From contig JAIMBD010000010.1 of NCBI GenBank assembly GCA_023511625.1, positions 1 through 64,000 on the forward strand: a stretch of 64,000 nt of DNA, read 5' to 3'. Below are positions 8,572 through 19,288 of this stretch, piece by piece (within the stretch, counting starts at the first letter, position 1; each line of letters begins with the position of its first letter). Below the pieces are notes generated by a model, which made no database searches, had not been told where the DNA came from, and was given only the letters and a program-made list of their open reading frames with translations. Both the position numbers and the translations under genes were made by a program. Origin of the DNA: Bacillota bacterium (GTDB taxonomy: Bacteria > Bacillota > Sulfobacillia > Sulfobacillales > Sulfobacillaceae).

Positions 8572-9049
8572 AAGGCTCGAGCCGAGACGCCCCTGGGCTA
8601 CGGCGTATCGCACCGTCTGGTGGGGTGACGCGGTACGCCCTCGTACCCGCATGGCGCTCCGTGATGTGTGAGGTTCTCTGAGCGTCAGGGGGCGGGGGCA
8701 GACGCCCCCGAACAGCCGAGGCTCTGGCGGACGGAAGAGGGCGCTGGAAGGACAGGCCAGATGACGGCCGATGGCCATGAACTCCCGAGAGATGACCATG
8801 GCACGGGTTAATGGCGACTACATTTCCCCGACGTTGCCAGTCCGTGCGGCAAGCAGTTCGCTGCGCGGTCACGCTTCTCATCGGGACGTCCGGCTCTATG
8901 ATCCGCTGAAGAGGCTTGCGGTTCGGAAAGCACGGCAAGCCTCTTCTTTCAAGAGGAAACGCCGCACCTCAGCCGCGCGTCCTGGTCCCGGGGTCACGCG
9001 GGGATGGGGGCGCGCCGGCAAGGTGCCTTGACCTGGTGGGTCTCCCGTC
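8572..9049. other. 478-bp intergenic region with hairpins
   Basis: No recognisable coding region. A 7-bp GC hairpin (8693-8710, CGGGGGC/GCCCCCG) lies about 120 bp after the secreted-protein gene. A longer inverted repeat at 8908-8946 is listed separately. The open frame at 8771-9031 (+) is basic and low in complexity and is not supported as a gene. Confidence 0.5.
8908..8946 (+). terminator. 12-bp inverted repeat, likely terminator between convergent genes
   Basis: GAAGAGGCTTGC (8908-8919) is exactly inverted as GCAAGCCTCTTC (8935-8946), with a 15-base loop. A pyrimidine run CTTTC follows on the plus strand. It lies between the converging secreted-protein gene and pobA and may serve either. 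Confidence 0.5.
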
Positions 9050-10363
<1,314 letters not shown>

Positions 10364-10372
10364 TTAACGGGG

Positions 10373-10816
10373 CTAGCGGCGACCGGTCGACCCAAACCCT
10401 CCTTGGCGGGATGCCTGGGCCGCGTCATCTTCGGTCGTCAGGTACTTGGTGAAGATCGCTTGGGCGATGCGGTCGCCGGCCTCGATGACCACCGGATCGG
10501 TCCCGCGATTTTCCAAAGGGATCCAGATGTGGCCGTCGTTTTCAGGGTTGTGGGCGTAGTCGGCATCGATGATGCCGACCTGGTTGGCCAGCACCACCCG
10601 GTGGTGGACCGCAAGCGAGCTGCGGATAAAGATCTGCAGCACTTCGTCGGGTTGCATCAAGGCCTTGAGCCCCGTGGGCACGAGGACCACCGCACCGGGG
10701 GGCAGCTCGCGCCGTTCGGCTGCGGCGAGGTCGTAACCGGCCGACCACCGCGTCTTGCGTTGGGGCAAGACCACTGGATGCGATTCGTAACCGCGCGCGA
10801 CGGCAAAGCGCCGCAT
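10373..10816 (-). CDS. dut: dUTP diphosphatase (trimeric dUTPase)
   Basis: 147 residues with all five dUTPase motifs in order: AGYDLAAA, RSSLA, NQVGIIDADYA, GDRIAQAIF and the C-terminal RQGGFGSTGRR that closes over the active site. It hydrolyses dUTP to dUMP and PPi, keeping uracil out of DNA and supplying dTMP synthesis. The start MRRFAVARG has AGGAGGG five bases before it; the frame is open further upstream but without a site. Divergent from the ilv-leu operon. Confidence 0.95.
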   Translation of the reverse strand: MRRFAVARGYESHPVVLPQRKTRWSAGYDLAAAERRELPPGAVVLVPTGLKALMQPDEVLQIFIRSSLAVHHRVVLANQVGIIDADYAHNPENDGHIWIPLENRGTDPVVIEAGDRIAQAIFTKYLTTEDDAAQASRQGGFGSTGRR

Positions 10817-10944
10817 AGGGACCCTCCTTAGGCTAACGGCCAGCCGCGGCCAAAAGCCGGTGATGCGTGGGCCGAAATCGCAGGGTATTGTACCCCTGGG
10901 CCAATCGGCCTGCCAAGCGACAAATTTTCTTTTTCGCCGGCGGG

Positions 10945-10972
10945 TTCCCATCGGGCGGCGATATGGTACAAT
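10945..10972 (+). promoter_or_regulatory. Probable promoter of the ilv-leu operon
   Basis: TTCCCA (10945-10950), 16-bp spacer, TACAAT (10967-10972). Initiation near 10979 would place the T-box stem I shortly after the RNA start. Confidence 0.55.
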
Positions 10973-11019
10973 CAACGCAACGACGTGGCGGGTCCTCCCT
11001 CCACTTGGGATAAGTGCAT

Positions 11020-11292
11020 AGCGGATCACGCGGCGATGAAAGGGAACGGCTGGGGGAAGAGCAATCCAGAGACTCGGGGGTAGGTGCGACCCGAGCTCCG
11101 ACCTTGGCCCGCTCGCCCTAGAGCTTGCTCCCCGAACGCCCCGGGAAAGGGGTCAGTAGACGGAGCCGGGTGTCCCCCGTTATCAGCGCCAGAGATTTCT
11201 CCGGTTGGCTTCTAAAACCGGGGGAAAAAAGGGTGGTACCGCGCGAAACGCGCCCCTTGCCGCATGTGCCGGCGAAGGGGAATTTTTTTTAG
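11020..11292 (+). promoter_or_regulatory. T-box leader of the branched-chain amino-acid operon
   Basis: The region carries the features of a tRNA-sensing T-box: an opening GATGAAAGGGAACGG, a stem I region with AGAGA-type loop bases, CCGTTATC before the antiterminator, the conserved T-box GGGTGGTACCGCG at 11231-11243, and then a terminator. When uncharged tRNA pairs with the leader, the antiterminator forms and the downstream genes are transcribed. By context the sensed amino acid is probably leucine (a CTC near 11130 is a candidate specifier), but I could not fix the specifier by eye. Confidence 0.9.
11253..11290 (+). terminator. Regulated terminator of the T-box leader
   Basis: CCCCTT-GCCG (11253-11262) pairs with CGGC-g-AAGGGG (ending 11280), followed by eight T residues (11283-11290). 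It competes with the antiterminator that includes the T-box sequence. Confidence 0.9.
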
Positions 11293-11312
11293 CTAGGACG
11301 AAGGAGGCCGTC

Positions 11313-11711
11313 ATGGGCTACACGATGGGTGTGACGATGCGCGACCAAGACGGGGCGATCACGCGCCTTTTGCTCCTGTTAAGTCAGCGCAACCTCAAGA
11401 TTGCACACCTCACAGTCCGCCGTGAGTCCCCGGGTACGGTCACCGCCGTGGTGGCGATCGATGACGCCGCCGATCGTGGCCCATGGGCCTTGCGCCAGGT
11501 GACGCGGCACAAGGATCTATTGGAGGCGCGGCTCCTGGAAGGCGCAGGCCCGGCAGGTGCCGGTCCTGCCGGGAAGGAGGCGGACCTCGGACAACGGTAT
11601 CGATACCGCCGCAGCCGCCAGGAAAAACCACACACGCTGCAAGGAGGAACACCGCATGACCGCAAACTCTTACTACGACGAACACGCCGATCTTCGATGG
11701 TTAACGGGTAA
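11313..11711 (+). CDS. Small ACT-domain protein, acetolactate synthase regulatory subunit-like
   Basis: 132 residues from an ATG preceded by AAGGAGG. Residues 1-75 form an ACT domain ([21 protein letters not shown], then a second beta-alpha unit), like the small IlvN/IlvM subunit that gives feedback control by valine and activates the IlvB catalytic subunit. The remaining 50 residues are Gly/Ala/Arg rich, do not look like the family, and the frame runs 56 bp into ilvC. The stop may have been lost, or the tail is simply tolerated. First gene of the T-box operon; ilvB is four genes downstream. Confidence 0.75.
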   Translation: MGYTMGVTMRDQDGAITRLLLLLSQRNLKIAHLTVRRESPGTVTAVVAIDDAADRGPWALRQVTRHKDLLEARLLEGAGPAGAGPAGKEADLGQRYRYRRSRQEKPHTLQGGTPHDRKLLLRRTRRSSMVNG

Positions 11712-12702
11712 GACCGTCGCCATCATCGGATACGGGAGCCAGGGACACGCCCACGCCTTGAACCTGCGTGAAAGCGGGGTGTCGGTGGTGGTCGGCGTGC
11801 GCCCCGGGGCGTCGCGGCAGCGGGCCGTGGAAGCCGGGCTGGAGGTGCTGGAGGTATCGGAGGCAGCACGCCGCGCCGACGTCATCATGATGTTGGTGCC
11901 CGACCACCTGCAGAAGGCGGTGTATGAAAACGAAGTGGCGCCAGGACTGGCGGCGGGCAAGGCGCTGGCCTTTGCGCACGGGTTTGCCATCCGCTTCGGG
12001 CAGATCGTGCCGCCGGCAGACGTCGACGTGTTCATGATTGCTCCCAAGGCGCCGGGGCATTTGGTGCGCCGGCTGTATCAAGAGGGGCAGGGCACGCCGG
12101 CGCTGTTGGCGATTCATCAGGATGCCAGTGGGCACTGCGAGGATTTGGCCTTGGCCTATGCCAAGGGAATTGGGGCGACCCGCGCCGGCGTCATCCGCAC
12201 CACCTTCGCCGAGGAGACCGAGACCGATCTGTTTGGGGAACAGACGGTGCTGTGTGGCGGAGTGGCCTCGCTCATCACGGCCGGGTACGAGACGCTGGTC
12301 GAGGCTGGGTACCAGCCGGAGATCGCCTATTTCGAAACCTTGCATGAGTTAAAATTGATCGTGGACTTGATCTACGAAGGCGGTCTGCGGGCCATGTGGT
12401 ATTCGGTCTCAGATACCGCAGAGTACGGGGGCCTGACAGTGGGGCCGCGCATCGTCAACGAGGCGACCCGCGCCGAGATGAAGCGGGTGTTGGCCGAGAT
12501 CCAGGACGGCAGCTTTGCCCGCCGCTGGATTGCCGAGAACGAAGCCGGCCGACCCGAATTCCAGCGGCTTCGCGCCGCCGCAGCCGGCCATCCCATCGAA
12601 GCAGTCGGCAAGCGGCTGCGCGCCATGATGTCTTGGCTGAATCCCCCGGTAACCGACGAGGTGGACCAACCGCCGAAAGGAGAAGTGAAGGGGCGTGTCT
12701 GA
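11656..12702 (+). CDS. ilvC: Ketol-acid reductoisomerase
   Basis: 348 residues, class I length. The NAD(P)H-binding loop [17 protein letters not shown] is at about 24-40, followed by the knotted domain with [19 protein letters not shown] and the C-terminal helices with [11 protein letters not shown]. It converts acetolactate and acetohydroxybutyrate to dihydroxy acids with Mg2+. ATG at [10 protein letters not shown] has AAGGAGGAAC upstream. It overlaps leuA by 8 bp. Confidence 0.97.
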   Translation: MTANSYYDEHADLRWLTGKTVAIIGYGSQGHAHALNLRESGVSVVVGVRPGASRQRAVEAGLEVLEVSEAARRADVIMMLVPDHLQKAVYENEVAPGLAAGKALAFAHGFAIRFGQIVPPADVDVFMIAPKAPGHLVRRLYQEGQGTPALLAIHQDASGHCEDLALAYAKGIGATRAGVIRTTFAEETETDLFGEQTVLCGGVASLITAGYETLVEAGYQPEIAYFETLHELKLIVDLIYEGGLRAMWYSVSDTAEYGGLTVGPRIVNEATRAEMKRVLAEIQDGSFARRWIAENEAGRPEFQRLRAAAAGHPIEAVGKRLRAMMSWLNPPVTDEVDQPPKGEVKGRV

Positions 12703-14230
12703 GGATCGGGTATACATCTTCGATACCACCCTGCGCGACGGCGAGCAGTCTCCTGGGGTCGCGCTGAACGCCGCCACCAAGTTGGCCATCGCGGAACAGC
12801 TGGCGCGGTTGGGCGTAGACATCATCGAGGCGGGGTTTCCGCAGGCCTCGGAGGGCGACTTTGAGGCCGTGCGCAGCATCGCCGCGCACGTCCACGGCCC
12901 CACCATCGCGGCCTTAGCCCGCTGCCACGACGCCGACATCGAGGCGGCGGCCCGCGCCTTGGAGCCGGCCGAGCATCCCCGCATCCATGTCTTCATCGCG
13001 ACCTCTCCGGTGCACATGCAGGCCAAGCTGAAGTTGTCCCCCGAAGAGGTCCTGGCGCGGGTGGCCGAAAAGGTGGCCAAGGCGCGCGCGTACGTCGACG
13101 ACGTCGAGTTTTCGGCCGAAGACGCCACCCGTTCGGATTGGGACTTCTTGGTGGAGGTGGCCAAGACGGCCGTCGCGGCCGGGGCTACCACCATCAACCT
13201 GCCGGACACCGTCGGCTACACCACGCCTGAGGAATACCGGCAACTGGTGGCCCACATCCGCCGCGGATTGAACAACCCGGCCATTCGCATCTCGGTCCAC
13301 TGCCACAACGACCTGGGATTGGCCGTGGCCAATACCCTCGCCGGTATCGAGGCCGGATGCCGCCAGGTCGAGGTGGCCGTGAACGGCATCGGCGAACGCG
13401 CCGGCAACGCCGCCTTAGAAGAGGTCGTTATGGCGTTGGTCGCGCGGCGGGACCAGTTTCGGGTCACGCATCATATTCAGACCCAGGAGATTTACCGCAC
13501 GAGCCAAATGGTCAGCCGCCTGACCGGGATGGTGATCCAGCCCAACAAGGCGGTCGTCGGCAAAAACGCCTTCCGCCACGAGTCGGGGATTCATCAGGAC
13601 GGCATGCTCAAGGATCGCCGGACTTACGAGATCCTCACTCCCGAGAGCATTGGGGTGCCGCAGACGCTGTTGGTGCTGGGCAAGCATTCCGGTCGTCACG
13701 CCCTGCGCCAGCGCCTAGCCGAACTGGGGTTGTCGGCCACGCCCGAGCAACTGGACAACATCCAGAAGCGGGTCAAGGCCTTGGCGGAAATCAAGTCGGA
13801 AATCAACGACGCCGACCTTGAAGCCCTGTGGCAGGACGAAGTCCAAGGGCAGAAAGTGGAAGAGGCCGAGTTGGTCACCTGGCAGGTGGCCACCGGCGCC
13901 GACACGGTGCCAAACGCCCGCGTGGTGGTTCGGTTCCGCGGGGCGGTACGGGAGGCGCACGGGGTGGGAGACGGCCCGGTGCACGCCCTCTTCCAGGCTT
14001 TGGCGCAGGCCTTGGGCTTGCAGGGGGTAGAGCTCAGCAGTTTCCGGTTGGCACCGGTCTCACCAGGAGAGGATGGACTGGCCACCGTGACCGTAGAGGT
14101 GCGCGGATACGACCACGAAACCGCCGGGCAGGCTTCGGATGCCGACGTACTCAAGGCTTCGGCCTACGCCTTGAAGGACGCGCTCGGACTGATGGCGCGA
14201 CACCTTTTGGCTCGCGGCATCGTGGCTTGA
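12695..14230 (+). CDS. leuA: 2-isopropylmalate synthase
   Basis: 511 residues. The TIM-barrel catalytic domain starts [13 protein letters not shown] and contains the metal-binding HCHNDLGLA and GIGERAGNA motifs; the C-terminal third is the LeuA regulatory dimerisation domain, where leucine feedback acts in the family. It condenses acetyl-CoA with 2-ketoisovalerate, the first committed leucine step. GTG start, with AAAGGAG about 14 bp before it; coupled to ilvC by overlap. Confidence 0.97.
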   Translation: MSEDRVYIFDTTLRDGEQSPGVALNAATKLAIAEQLARLGVDIIEAGFPQASEGDFEAVRSIAAHVHGPTIAALARCHDADIEAAARALEPAEHPRIHVFIATSPVHMQAKLKLSPEEVLARVAEKVAKARAYVDDVEFSAEDATRSDWDFLVEVAKTAVAAGATTINLPDTVGYTTPEEYRQLVAHIRRGLNNPAIRISVHCHNDLGLAVANTLAGIEAGCRQVEVAVNGIGERAGNAALEEVVMALVARRDQFRVTHHIQTQEIYRTSQMVSRLTGMVIQPNKAVVGKNAFRHESGIHQDGMLKDRRTYEILTPESIGVPQTLLVLGKHSGRHALRQRLAELGLSATPEQLDNIQKRVKALAEIKSEINDADLEALWQDEVQGQKVEEAELVTWQVATGADTVPNARVVVRFRGAVREAHGVGDGPVHALFQALAQALGLQGVELSSFRLAPVSPGEDGLATVTVEVRGYDHETAGQASDADVLKASAYALKDALGLMARHLLARGIVA

Positions 14231-14272
14231 GGGCCGGCGCGCGGCGAAATCGAAACGGTTGGGAGAGGGCGA

Positions 14273-15331
14273 ATGGAGACGCGACGGTTGTTGGTATTGC
14301 CGGGCGATGGCATCGGACCAGAGGTGATTGGCGCGGCCTTGGCGGTGCTCGAGGCCGTAAGCCACCGGCGAGGCTTTGCGTACACCATCGACGAGGGACT
14401 GCTTGGAGGCGCCGCCATCGATGCCACCGGGGACCCCTATCCACCCGAGACGCGCCGTAAAGTGGAGCAACACCAGGCGGTACTGTTGGGGGCCGTGGGA
14501 GGGCCGAAGTGGGACGACCGCCCGCGCCGGCCGGAGGCGGGGCTTTTGGAACTGCGGCAGCACATGGGGGTGTACGCCAACCTGCGCCCGTTCGAGGTAT
14601 GGCCAGGTCTGGAGCACCTCTCGCCCCTTCGGACCCAGGGCTTTCGGGGACTCATCGTCCGCGAGTTGACCGGCGGAATCTATTTCGGCACTCCCCGCGG
14701 TCGGCGGGAGGTCGATGGCGAATGGGAAGGGTTTGACACCATGCGCTACCGACAGAGCGAAATCCGCCGGTTGGCGCGGGTGGGGTTTGAATGGGCGCGG
14801 CGCCAGAACACCCCCTTGGTGTCCATTGACAAGGCCAACGTCCTCGAAACCTCGCGGGTGTGGCGAGAGACCGTCACGGCCCTCGGCCGCGAGGAATACC
14901 CCGATGTCCCGTTGGTGCACCGCTACGTCGACGCTGCGGCCATGGAGATGGTGTTGCACCCGGAGCGGTATGCCGTGGCCATCACCGAAAACCTGTTTGG
15001 CGACATCTTGAGCGACTTGGCCGGCGGTCTCGTGGGAAGCCTCGGGCTGTTGGCGTCGCTGTCGGTCTCGGGCGAGGTCGGCAGCCGCGGGCTTTACGAA
15101 CCGGTCCACGGGTCTGCGCCCGACATTGCCGGCAAAGGCATCGCCAATCCCGTCGGTGCCATCCTTTCGCTGGCTTGGCTGATGGGGTGGACCTGGGCCG
15201 ACGCCGAGAGCCAAGCCCTGGTGACCCAGGCGGTGGCGGAGACGATTCGTGCGGGCGAACTGACCCCCGACCTCGGTGGGTCGTTGAGCACCGAGGCCTT
15301 CACCCGCCGCGTGATTGAGCGCCTCGGTTGA
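14273..15331 (+). CDS. leuB: 3-isopropylmalate dehydrogenase
   Basis: 352 residues. Family motifs: GDGIGPEVI at the N-terminus, GAVGGPKW near 75, LRQHMGVYANLRP near 95, RELTGGIYFG near 128, and EPVHGSAPDIAGKG near 280, which binds NAD. It oxidises and decarboxylates 3-isopropylmalate. leuC and leuD, needed for the isomerisation step, are not in this window. 42 bp after leuA. Confidence 0.97.
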   Translation: METRRLLVLPGDGIGPEVIGAALAVLEAVSHRRGFAYTIDEGLLGGAAIDATGDPYPPETRRKVEQHQAVLLGAVGGPKWDDRPRRPEAGLLELRQHMGVYANLRPFEVWPGLEHLSPLRTQGFRGLIVRELTGGIYFGTPRGRREVDGEWEGFDTMRYRQSEIRRLARVGFEWARRQNTPLVSIDKANVLETSRVWRETVTALGREEYPDVPLVHRYVDAAAMEMVLHPERYAVAITENLFGDILSDLAGGLVGSLGLLASLSVSGEVGSRGLYEPVHGSAPDIAGKGIANPVGAILSLAWLMGWTWADAESQALVTQAVAETIRAGELTPDLGGSLSTEAFTRRVIERLG

Positions 15332-15352
15332 GGCCGAGAAAGCGAGGGAGTC

Positions 15353-17011
15353 ATGAACGGGGCCCAATGGACCTGGAATGTGCTAAAGCAGCTGGGCGTG
15401 GACACCATCTTCGGCATTCCCGGCGGGGCCATCCTGCCCCTGGTGGACGCCATGGTGGCCGAGCACCCCGACCTGCGCTTCATCGTCACCCGCCATGAAG
15501 CGGCGGCGATCCACGCAGCCGATGGGTACGCCCGGGTCAGCGGGCGACCGGGCGTGGTGCTGGTGACGTCAGGGCCTGGTGGCACCAATGTGGTGACGGG
15601 GCTTGCCACTGCCATGACCGACTCCGTCCCGCTGGTGGTGTTGATCGGGCAGGTGCCGACGCCGCTCATCGGCACCGATGCCTTTCAAGAAGCCGACCTG
15701 TTCAGTATGACGATGCCTATCGTCAAGCACAGCTGGCGCATCACGCGCCCCCAGGAGATCGCCGGAGTCCTCGAGCAGGCGGTGCGGGTGGCCACCTCGG
15801 GGCGGCCAGGACCGGTGGCCATCGAGTTCCCCAAGGACATGCAGCTCGCGGAGGTGCCCGATGCGCGTTGGGAGCCGAGCCCGGCGCCAGAGCCGACGGC
15901 GTGGGTGCGGCCGCTGGAATGGGCGCGGGTGCGCAGTCTCTTGCGTTACGCCCGGCGACCGGTGCTCTACGTCGGTGGGGGCGTCACAGCCAGCGATACC
16001 GCCCACTGGGTGCGCCAGATCGCCGAGCGCTATCAGATTCCCGTCACCACCACCCTGATGGGGCTCGGCACGTTCCCCGGCCTCCATCCGTTGTCCTTGG
16101 GGATGCTCGGCATGCACGGCACCTGGACAGCCAACCACGCCATGCAGGAAGCGGACTTGATTTTAGCCTTGGGGGTCCGGTTTGACGACCGCGTGACTGG
16201 CAAAGTGGACCAGTTTGCTCCCCACGCCAAGATCGTCCACGCCGAGGTGGATCCCGCCGAGGTGGGGAAGATCGTACGGCCTCACGTGGTGTTGCGCGGA
16301 GACCTCAGGTGCACGCTACCGCGGTTGGCGCGGCTCGCCGAGCCCAAACGGCACGACGCCTGGCTTGCGCAATTGGAACGGTGGAAGGCCGAGCACCCCC
16401 TGAAGGTGGGTGACGAAGGGGCAGGGTTGAGCGCGCCCAAGGCGTTGTCCATCATCGCGCGCTACCTCAATGACGACGACCCGGTGGTGACCGAAGTGGG
16501 GCAGCACCAGATGTGGGCGGCGCTGGTGGTGCCGCGGGGCTTGCCGCGCCGGTTCATCACCTCCGGCGGGGCCGGTACCATGGGCTATGGGTTTCCCGCC
16601 GCCATGGGGGCCCAACTCGGCCACCCGCGGGGACGGGTGTGCCTGTTGGCCGGCGACGGCAGCTTTCAGATGAACCTGCAGGAGATGGCCACGCTGGCGC
16701 AGTACCAGCTGCCGATCTGGGTCATCATCATCAACAACCTCGGCCACGGTATGGTGCGGCAGTGGCAAGACCTCTTCCACGGCGAGCGCCGTCACGGAGT
16801 GTTCCTCCTCAACCCCGATTTCGTGAAACTGGCTGAAGCCTTCGGGATCCCCGGTTTCTCCGTCAATCAGGCCGGAGCCTTGGAAGAGGCGCTGGCCGTC
16901 ATGCAGCGCATCGAGGGGCCGGTGGTGCTGGAGGTGGTAGTCCCAGAAGACGAGCACGTCTATCCGATGGTGCCCGCCGGGCAGCCACTGTCGATGGTGC
17001 TGGAGGGCTGA
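15353..17011 (+). CDS. ilvB: Acetolactate synthase catalytic subunit
   Basis: 552 residues, a ThDP enzyme. GIPGGAILPLVD and the catalytic Glu in RHEAAAIHAADGYAR lie in the N-terminal domain, and the ThDP/Mg2+ motif GDGSFQMNLQEMATLAQ...NN is at about 435-465. It makes acetolactate or acetohydroxybutyrate, the first common step of Val, Leu and Ile synthesis. Slightly shorter than many homologs at the C-terminus. Last gene of the T-box operon, followed by a hairpin. Confidence 0.95.
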   Translation: MNGAQWTWNVLKQLGVDTIFGIPGGAILPLVDAMVAEHPDLRFIVTRHEAAAIHAADGYARVSGRPGVVLVTSGPGGTNVVTGLATAMTDSVPLVVLIGQVPTPLIGTDAFQEADLFSMTMPIVKHSWRITRPQEIAGVLEQAVRVATSGRPGPVAIEFPKDMQLAEVPDARWEPSPAPEPTAWVRPLEWARVRSLLRYARRPVLYVGGGVTASDTAHWVRQIAERYQIPVTTTLMGLGTFPGLHPLSLGMLGMHGTWTANHAMQEADLILALGVRFDDRVTGKVDQFAPHAKIVHAEVDPAEVGKIVRPHVVLRGDLRCTLPRLARLAEPKRHDAWLAQLERWKAEHPLKVGDEGAGLSAPKALSIIARYLNDDDPVVTEVGQHQMWAALVVPRGLPRRFITSGGAGTMGYGFPAAMGAQLGHPRGRVCLLAGDGSFQMNLQEMATLAQYQLPIWVIIINNLGHGMVRQWQDLFHGERRHGVFLLNPDFVKLAEAFGIPGFSVNQAGALEEALAVMQRIEGPVVLEVVVPEDEHVYPMVPAGQPLSMVLEG

Positions 17012-17021
17012 GCGAGCGATG

Positions 17022-17052
17022 ACAAGGCCAGGCCGAATGGGCCTGGCCTTGT
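17022..17052 (+). terminator. Strong hairpin after ilvB
   Basis: ACAAGGCCAGGCC and GGCCTGGCCTTGT form a 13-bp stem with a small AT-containing loop. Only a weak T-rich tail follows, so termination efficiency is uncertain. Confidence 0.65.
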
Positions 17053-17518
17053 TGGTCCTGTCACTTCGGGTTCCATCCTGGTTTTTGACGGGTTTAGTGC
17101 CGGTGCCCAAGACGTGGCCCACGCCTGGCGCCGGGTCAATTTTCCGGGCATTGCACGAGCTGATAGCGGACGAAGAGCCGCCGGGTGGGGACGAGGCGGG
17201 ATCGGGCATCTTCCGATGGACGGAAGACAGAGCCGTTCCCGCGCGGATCCGTTTTTCGCGAGAGTCGGCTGCTGCGGGCATCCCGGCTTCGGATCAAGAC
17301 GCCGGTCGAGGTGCATGGTGACGGTGACGGGCCGCTCGACAAGGGACAGGTTTGTTGTCTGCGGGGCCTTTTCGCAGGAGGGGAGGGACTGGCAGAGGGA
17401 CCGGCAGCGGTGGACAAACTGGACGGTTTAAGCTACCTTGATCCTGATCTTTTACCGTGGCCGCTTCCAGGCCGCCGGGCGAAGCCCGTAAGGACGCACA
17501 AGAAAGAAGGAAAGAGGC
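17053..17518. other. Gap between ilvB and ilvE; no gene recognised
   Basis: Open frames on both strands have no known family. It should hold the ilvE promoter, but no convincing sigma-A pair or T-box was found. Confidence 0.45.
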
Positions 17519-18421
17519 ATGGCGGAGGACCGGTGGATCTATCTCAATGGGGAGTTGGTGCCCAAGGCAGAGGCCCGGGTGTCGGTGTTCGACCACGGAT
17601 TTCTCTACGGGGACGGCATCTTCGAGGGGATTCGCGTCTACGGGGGCCGCGTGTTCAAGCTGGACGAGCATCTAAGGCGCCTGTACGAGTCGGCCAAGGC
17701 GATTTTATTGGACATTCCGCTCGATCCGGCGGCGATGAAGGCCGCGGTATTGGACACCACGCGGAAAAACGGTTTGGCGGACGCGTACATTCGCCTGGTG
17801 GTCTCGCGCGGACCCGGCGACTTAGGGTTGGACCCGCGCCGGTGTACCACCCCCACCGTGCTGATTATCGTCGACGAGGTGGCCTTGTATCCGCCGAAGG
17901 TGTATCAAGAGGGATTGGAGCTGGCGTCGGTCAGCATTCGGCGCATGTCGCCAGAGACCATCAACCCGGCCATCAAATCGCTCAACTACCTCAATAACAT
18001 CCTGGCCAAGATCGAGGCCAACCAGCGCGGGCTGGCCGAAGTCCTGATGTTAAACCAGCAAGGCTGGGTCGTAGAAGGCACGGGCGACAACGTCTTCATC
18101 GTCAAGGACGGCGAACTGATCACTCCGCCGCCCTACGTCGGGATCCTCAACGGCATCACCCGCCAGGTGGTGATGCAGCTCGCGCGGGAGATGGGGCTGC
18201 CCTGCCGGGAGGCCATCTTCAACCTGTTCGACGTCTACAACGCCGACGAGTGTTTTCTCACCGGTACGGCTGCGGAGATCGTGCCGGCGGTGCGGTGCGA
18301 CGGTCGCCAGATCGGGAGCGGGCAGCCCGGTGCCATCACCCTGCGGCTTACAGAGGCGTTTCAGCGCTACGCGCGCAGTGAAGGCACGCCGGTGTGGGGA
18401 ACCGAGCCGGTCCGAGCATGA
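17519..18421 (+). CDS. ilvE: Branched-chain amino-acid aminotransferase
   Basis: 300 residues, fold type IV PLP enzyme. N-terminal WIYLNGELVPKAEARVSVFD and GFLYGDGIFEGIRVY, the PLP lysine in the IKSLNYLNN segment (about 157), EGTGDNVFIV near 185, and LTGTAAEIVPAV near 250 are the usual signatures. It exchanges amino groups between glutamate and Leu, Ile or Val. ATG follows AAGGAAAGAGG. Its TGA overlaps the ATG of pheA. Confidence 0.93.
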   Translation: MAEDRWIYLNGELVPKAEARVSVFDHGFLYGDGIFEGIRVYGGRVFKLDEHLRRLYESAKAILLDIPLDPAAMKAAVLDTTRKNGLADAYIRLVVSRGPGDLGLDPRRCTTPTVLIIVDEVALYPPKVYQEGLELASVSIRRMSPETINPAIKSLNYLNNILAKIEANQRGLAEVLMLNQQGWVVEGTGDNVFIVKDGELITPPPYVGILNGITRQVVMQLAREMGLPCREAIFNLFDVYNADECFLTGTAAEIVPAVRCDGRQIGSGQPGAITLRLTEAFQRYARSEGTPVWGTEPVRA

Positions 18422-19266
18422 GCGCGCCGATTGTCTATTACCAGGGAGAGCCTGGAGCGTTCAGCGAAGAGGCAGTCAAGCGCCACTGGCCAGAGGCCGT
18501 GCCCCGGGGGCTTCCGACGTTTGCCGACGTGGTGGCGCGCTTGATCGAGAGTCCGACCGACGTGGCCCTGCTGCCCATCGAAAACGCGTACGCCGGGACG
18601 GTCTACGACGTCTTAGACCTGATGATCCAGCACCAGGTCTTGGCCATCTGGGCCGAAGTGGTGCTGCGGGTGGAGCTGGCCCTGATCGGCCTGCCGGGGA
18701 TGACCCTGGACCAGGTGCGCAAAGTCCGCTCGCATCCCCAGGCCCTGATGCAAAGCCGCGGCTACTGGCAATCCCGGGGGTGGACGATGGAAATCGCGTC
18801 GGATACCGCCGGCAGCGCGCGGGAGCTTAAAGAGCACCGCTGGCCGGGCGTCGCAGCCATCGCCTCTCCGCAGGCGGCGCGGGAGTACGGCTTGGAGATC
18901 CTGGTCAACGGGATTCAAGACCATCCCGACAACCGCACCCGGTTCTGGCTGGTGGCCCAGCGCGAGCCGGATTGGCGGCTACAGAATCTCACCGTCATCG
19001 GCCACAAGACCTCCATCGTGTTCGACACCGTCAACCAACCAGGCAGTCTGGTGCGGGCGCTGTTGCCCTTCGCCAATCGCAACGTCAATCTGAGCAAGGT
19101 GGATTCCCGCCCCCGGCCGCATCATCCCTTTGCCTTTCAGTTCTGGATCGATTGTGAGGGGTCCTTGGAGCCCGGCGGACCCCTGGCCGAAGCCTTGAAG
19201 GAGATGGAGGCGGCCACCGAACGCTATCGCATCCTGGGCTCGTACGCCGTGCTGAAGTTGTCATAG
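18418..19266 (+). CDS. pheA: Prephenate dehydratase
   Basis: 282 residues. The catalytic domain covers about 1-180 (YYQGEPGAFSEEAV, LLPIENAYAGTVYDVLDLM, VASPQAA-like segment) and a C-terminal ACT domain about 195-280 begins TSIVFDTVNQPGSLVRAL, the phenylalanine-binding regulatory part. In the family the TRF motif is important; here NRTRFWLV is present. Start ATG overlaps the ilvE stop as ATGA. No chorismate mutase domain is fused. Confidence 0.95.
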   Translation: MSAPIVYYQGEPGAFSEEAVKRHWPEAVPRGLPTFADVVARLIESPTDVALLPIENAYAGTVYDVLDLMIQHQVLAIWAEVVLRVELALIGLPGMTLDQVRKVRSHPQALMQSRGYWQSRGWTMEIASDTAGSARELKEHRWPGVAAIASPQAAREYGLEILVNGIQDHPDNRTRFWLVAQREPDWRLQNLTVIGHKTSIVFDTVNQPGSLVRALLPFANRNVNLSKVDSRPRPHHPFAFQFWIDCEGSLEPGGPLAEALKEMEAATERYRILGSYAVLKLS

Positions 19267-19288
19267 AGGGGCCAGGGGAGGGAGACGG

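Noticed and set aside
8771-9031. 86-codon basic open frame as a gene
   Set aside because: No family, no clear ribosome site, and it contains the hairpin between convergent genes.
14060-15367. 435-codon open frame antisense to leuB
   Set aside because: It mirrors leuB in a high-GC gene, has no domain signature, and lacks a ribosome site.
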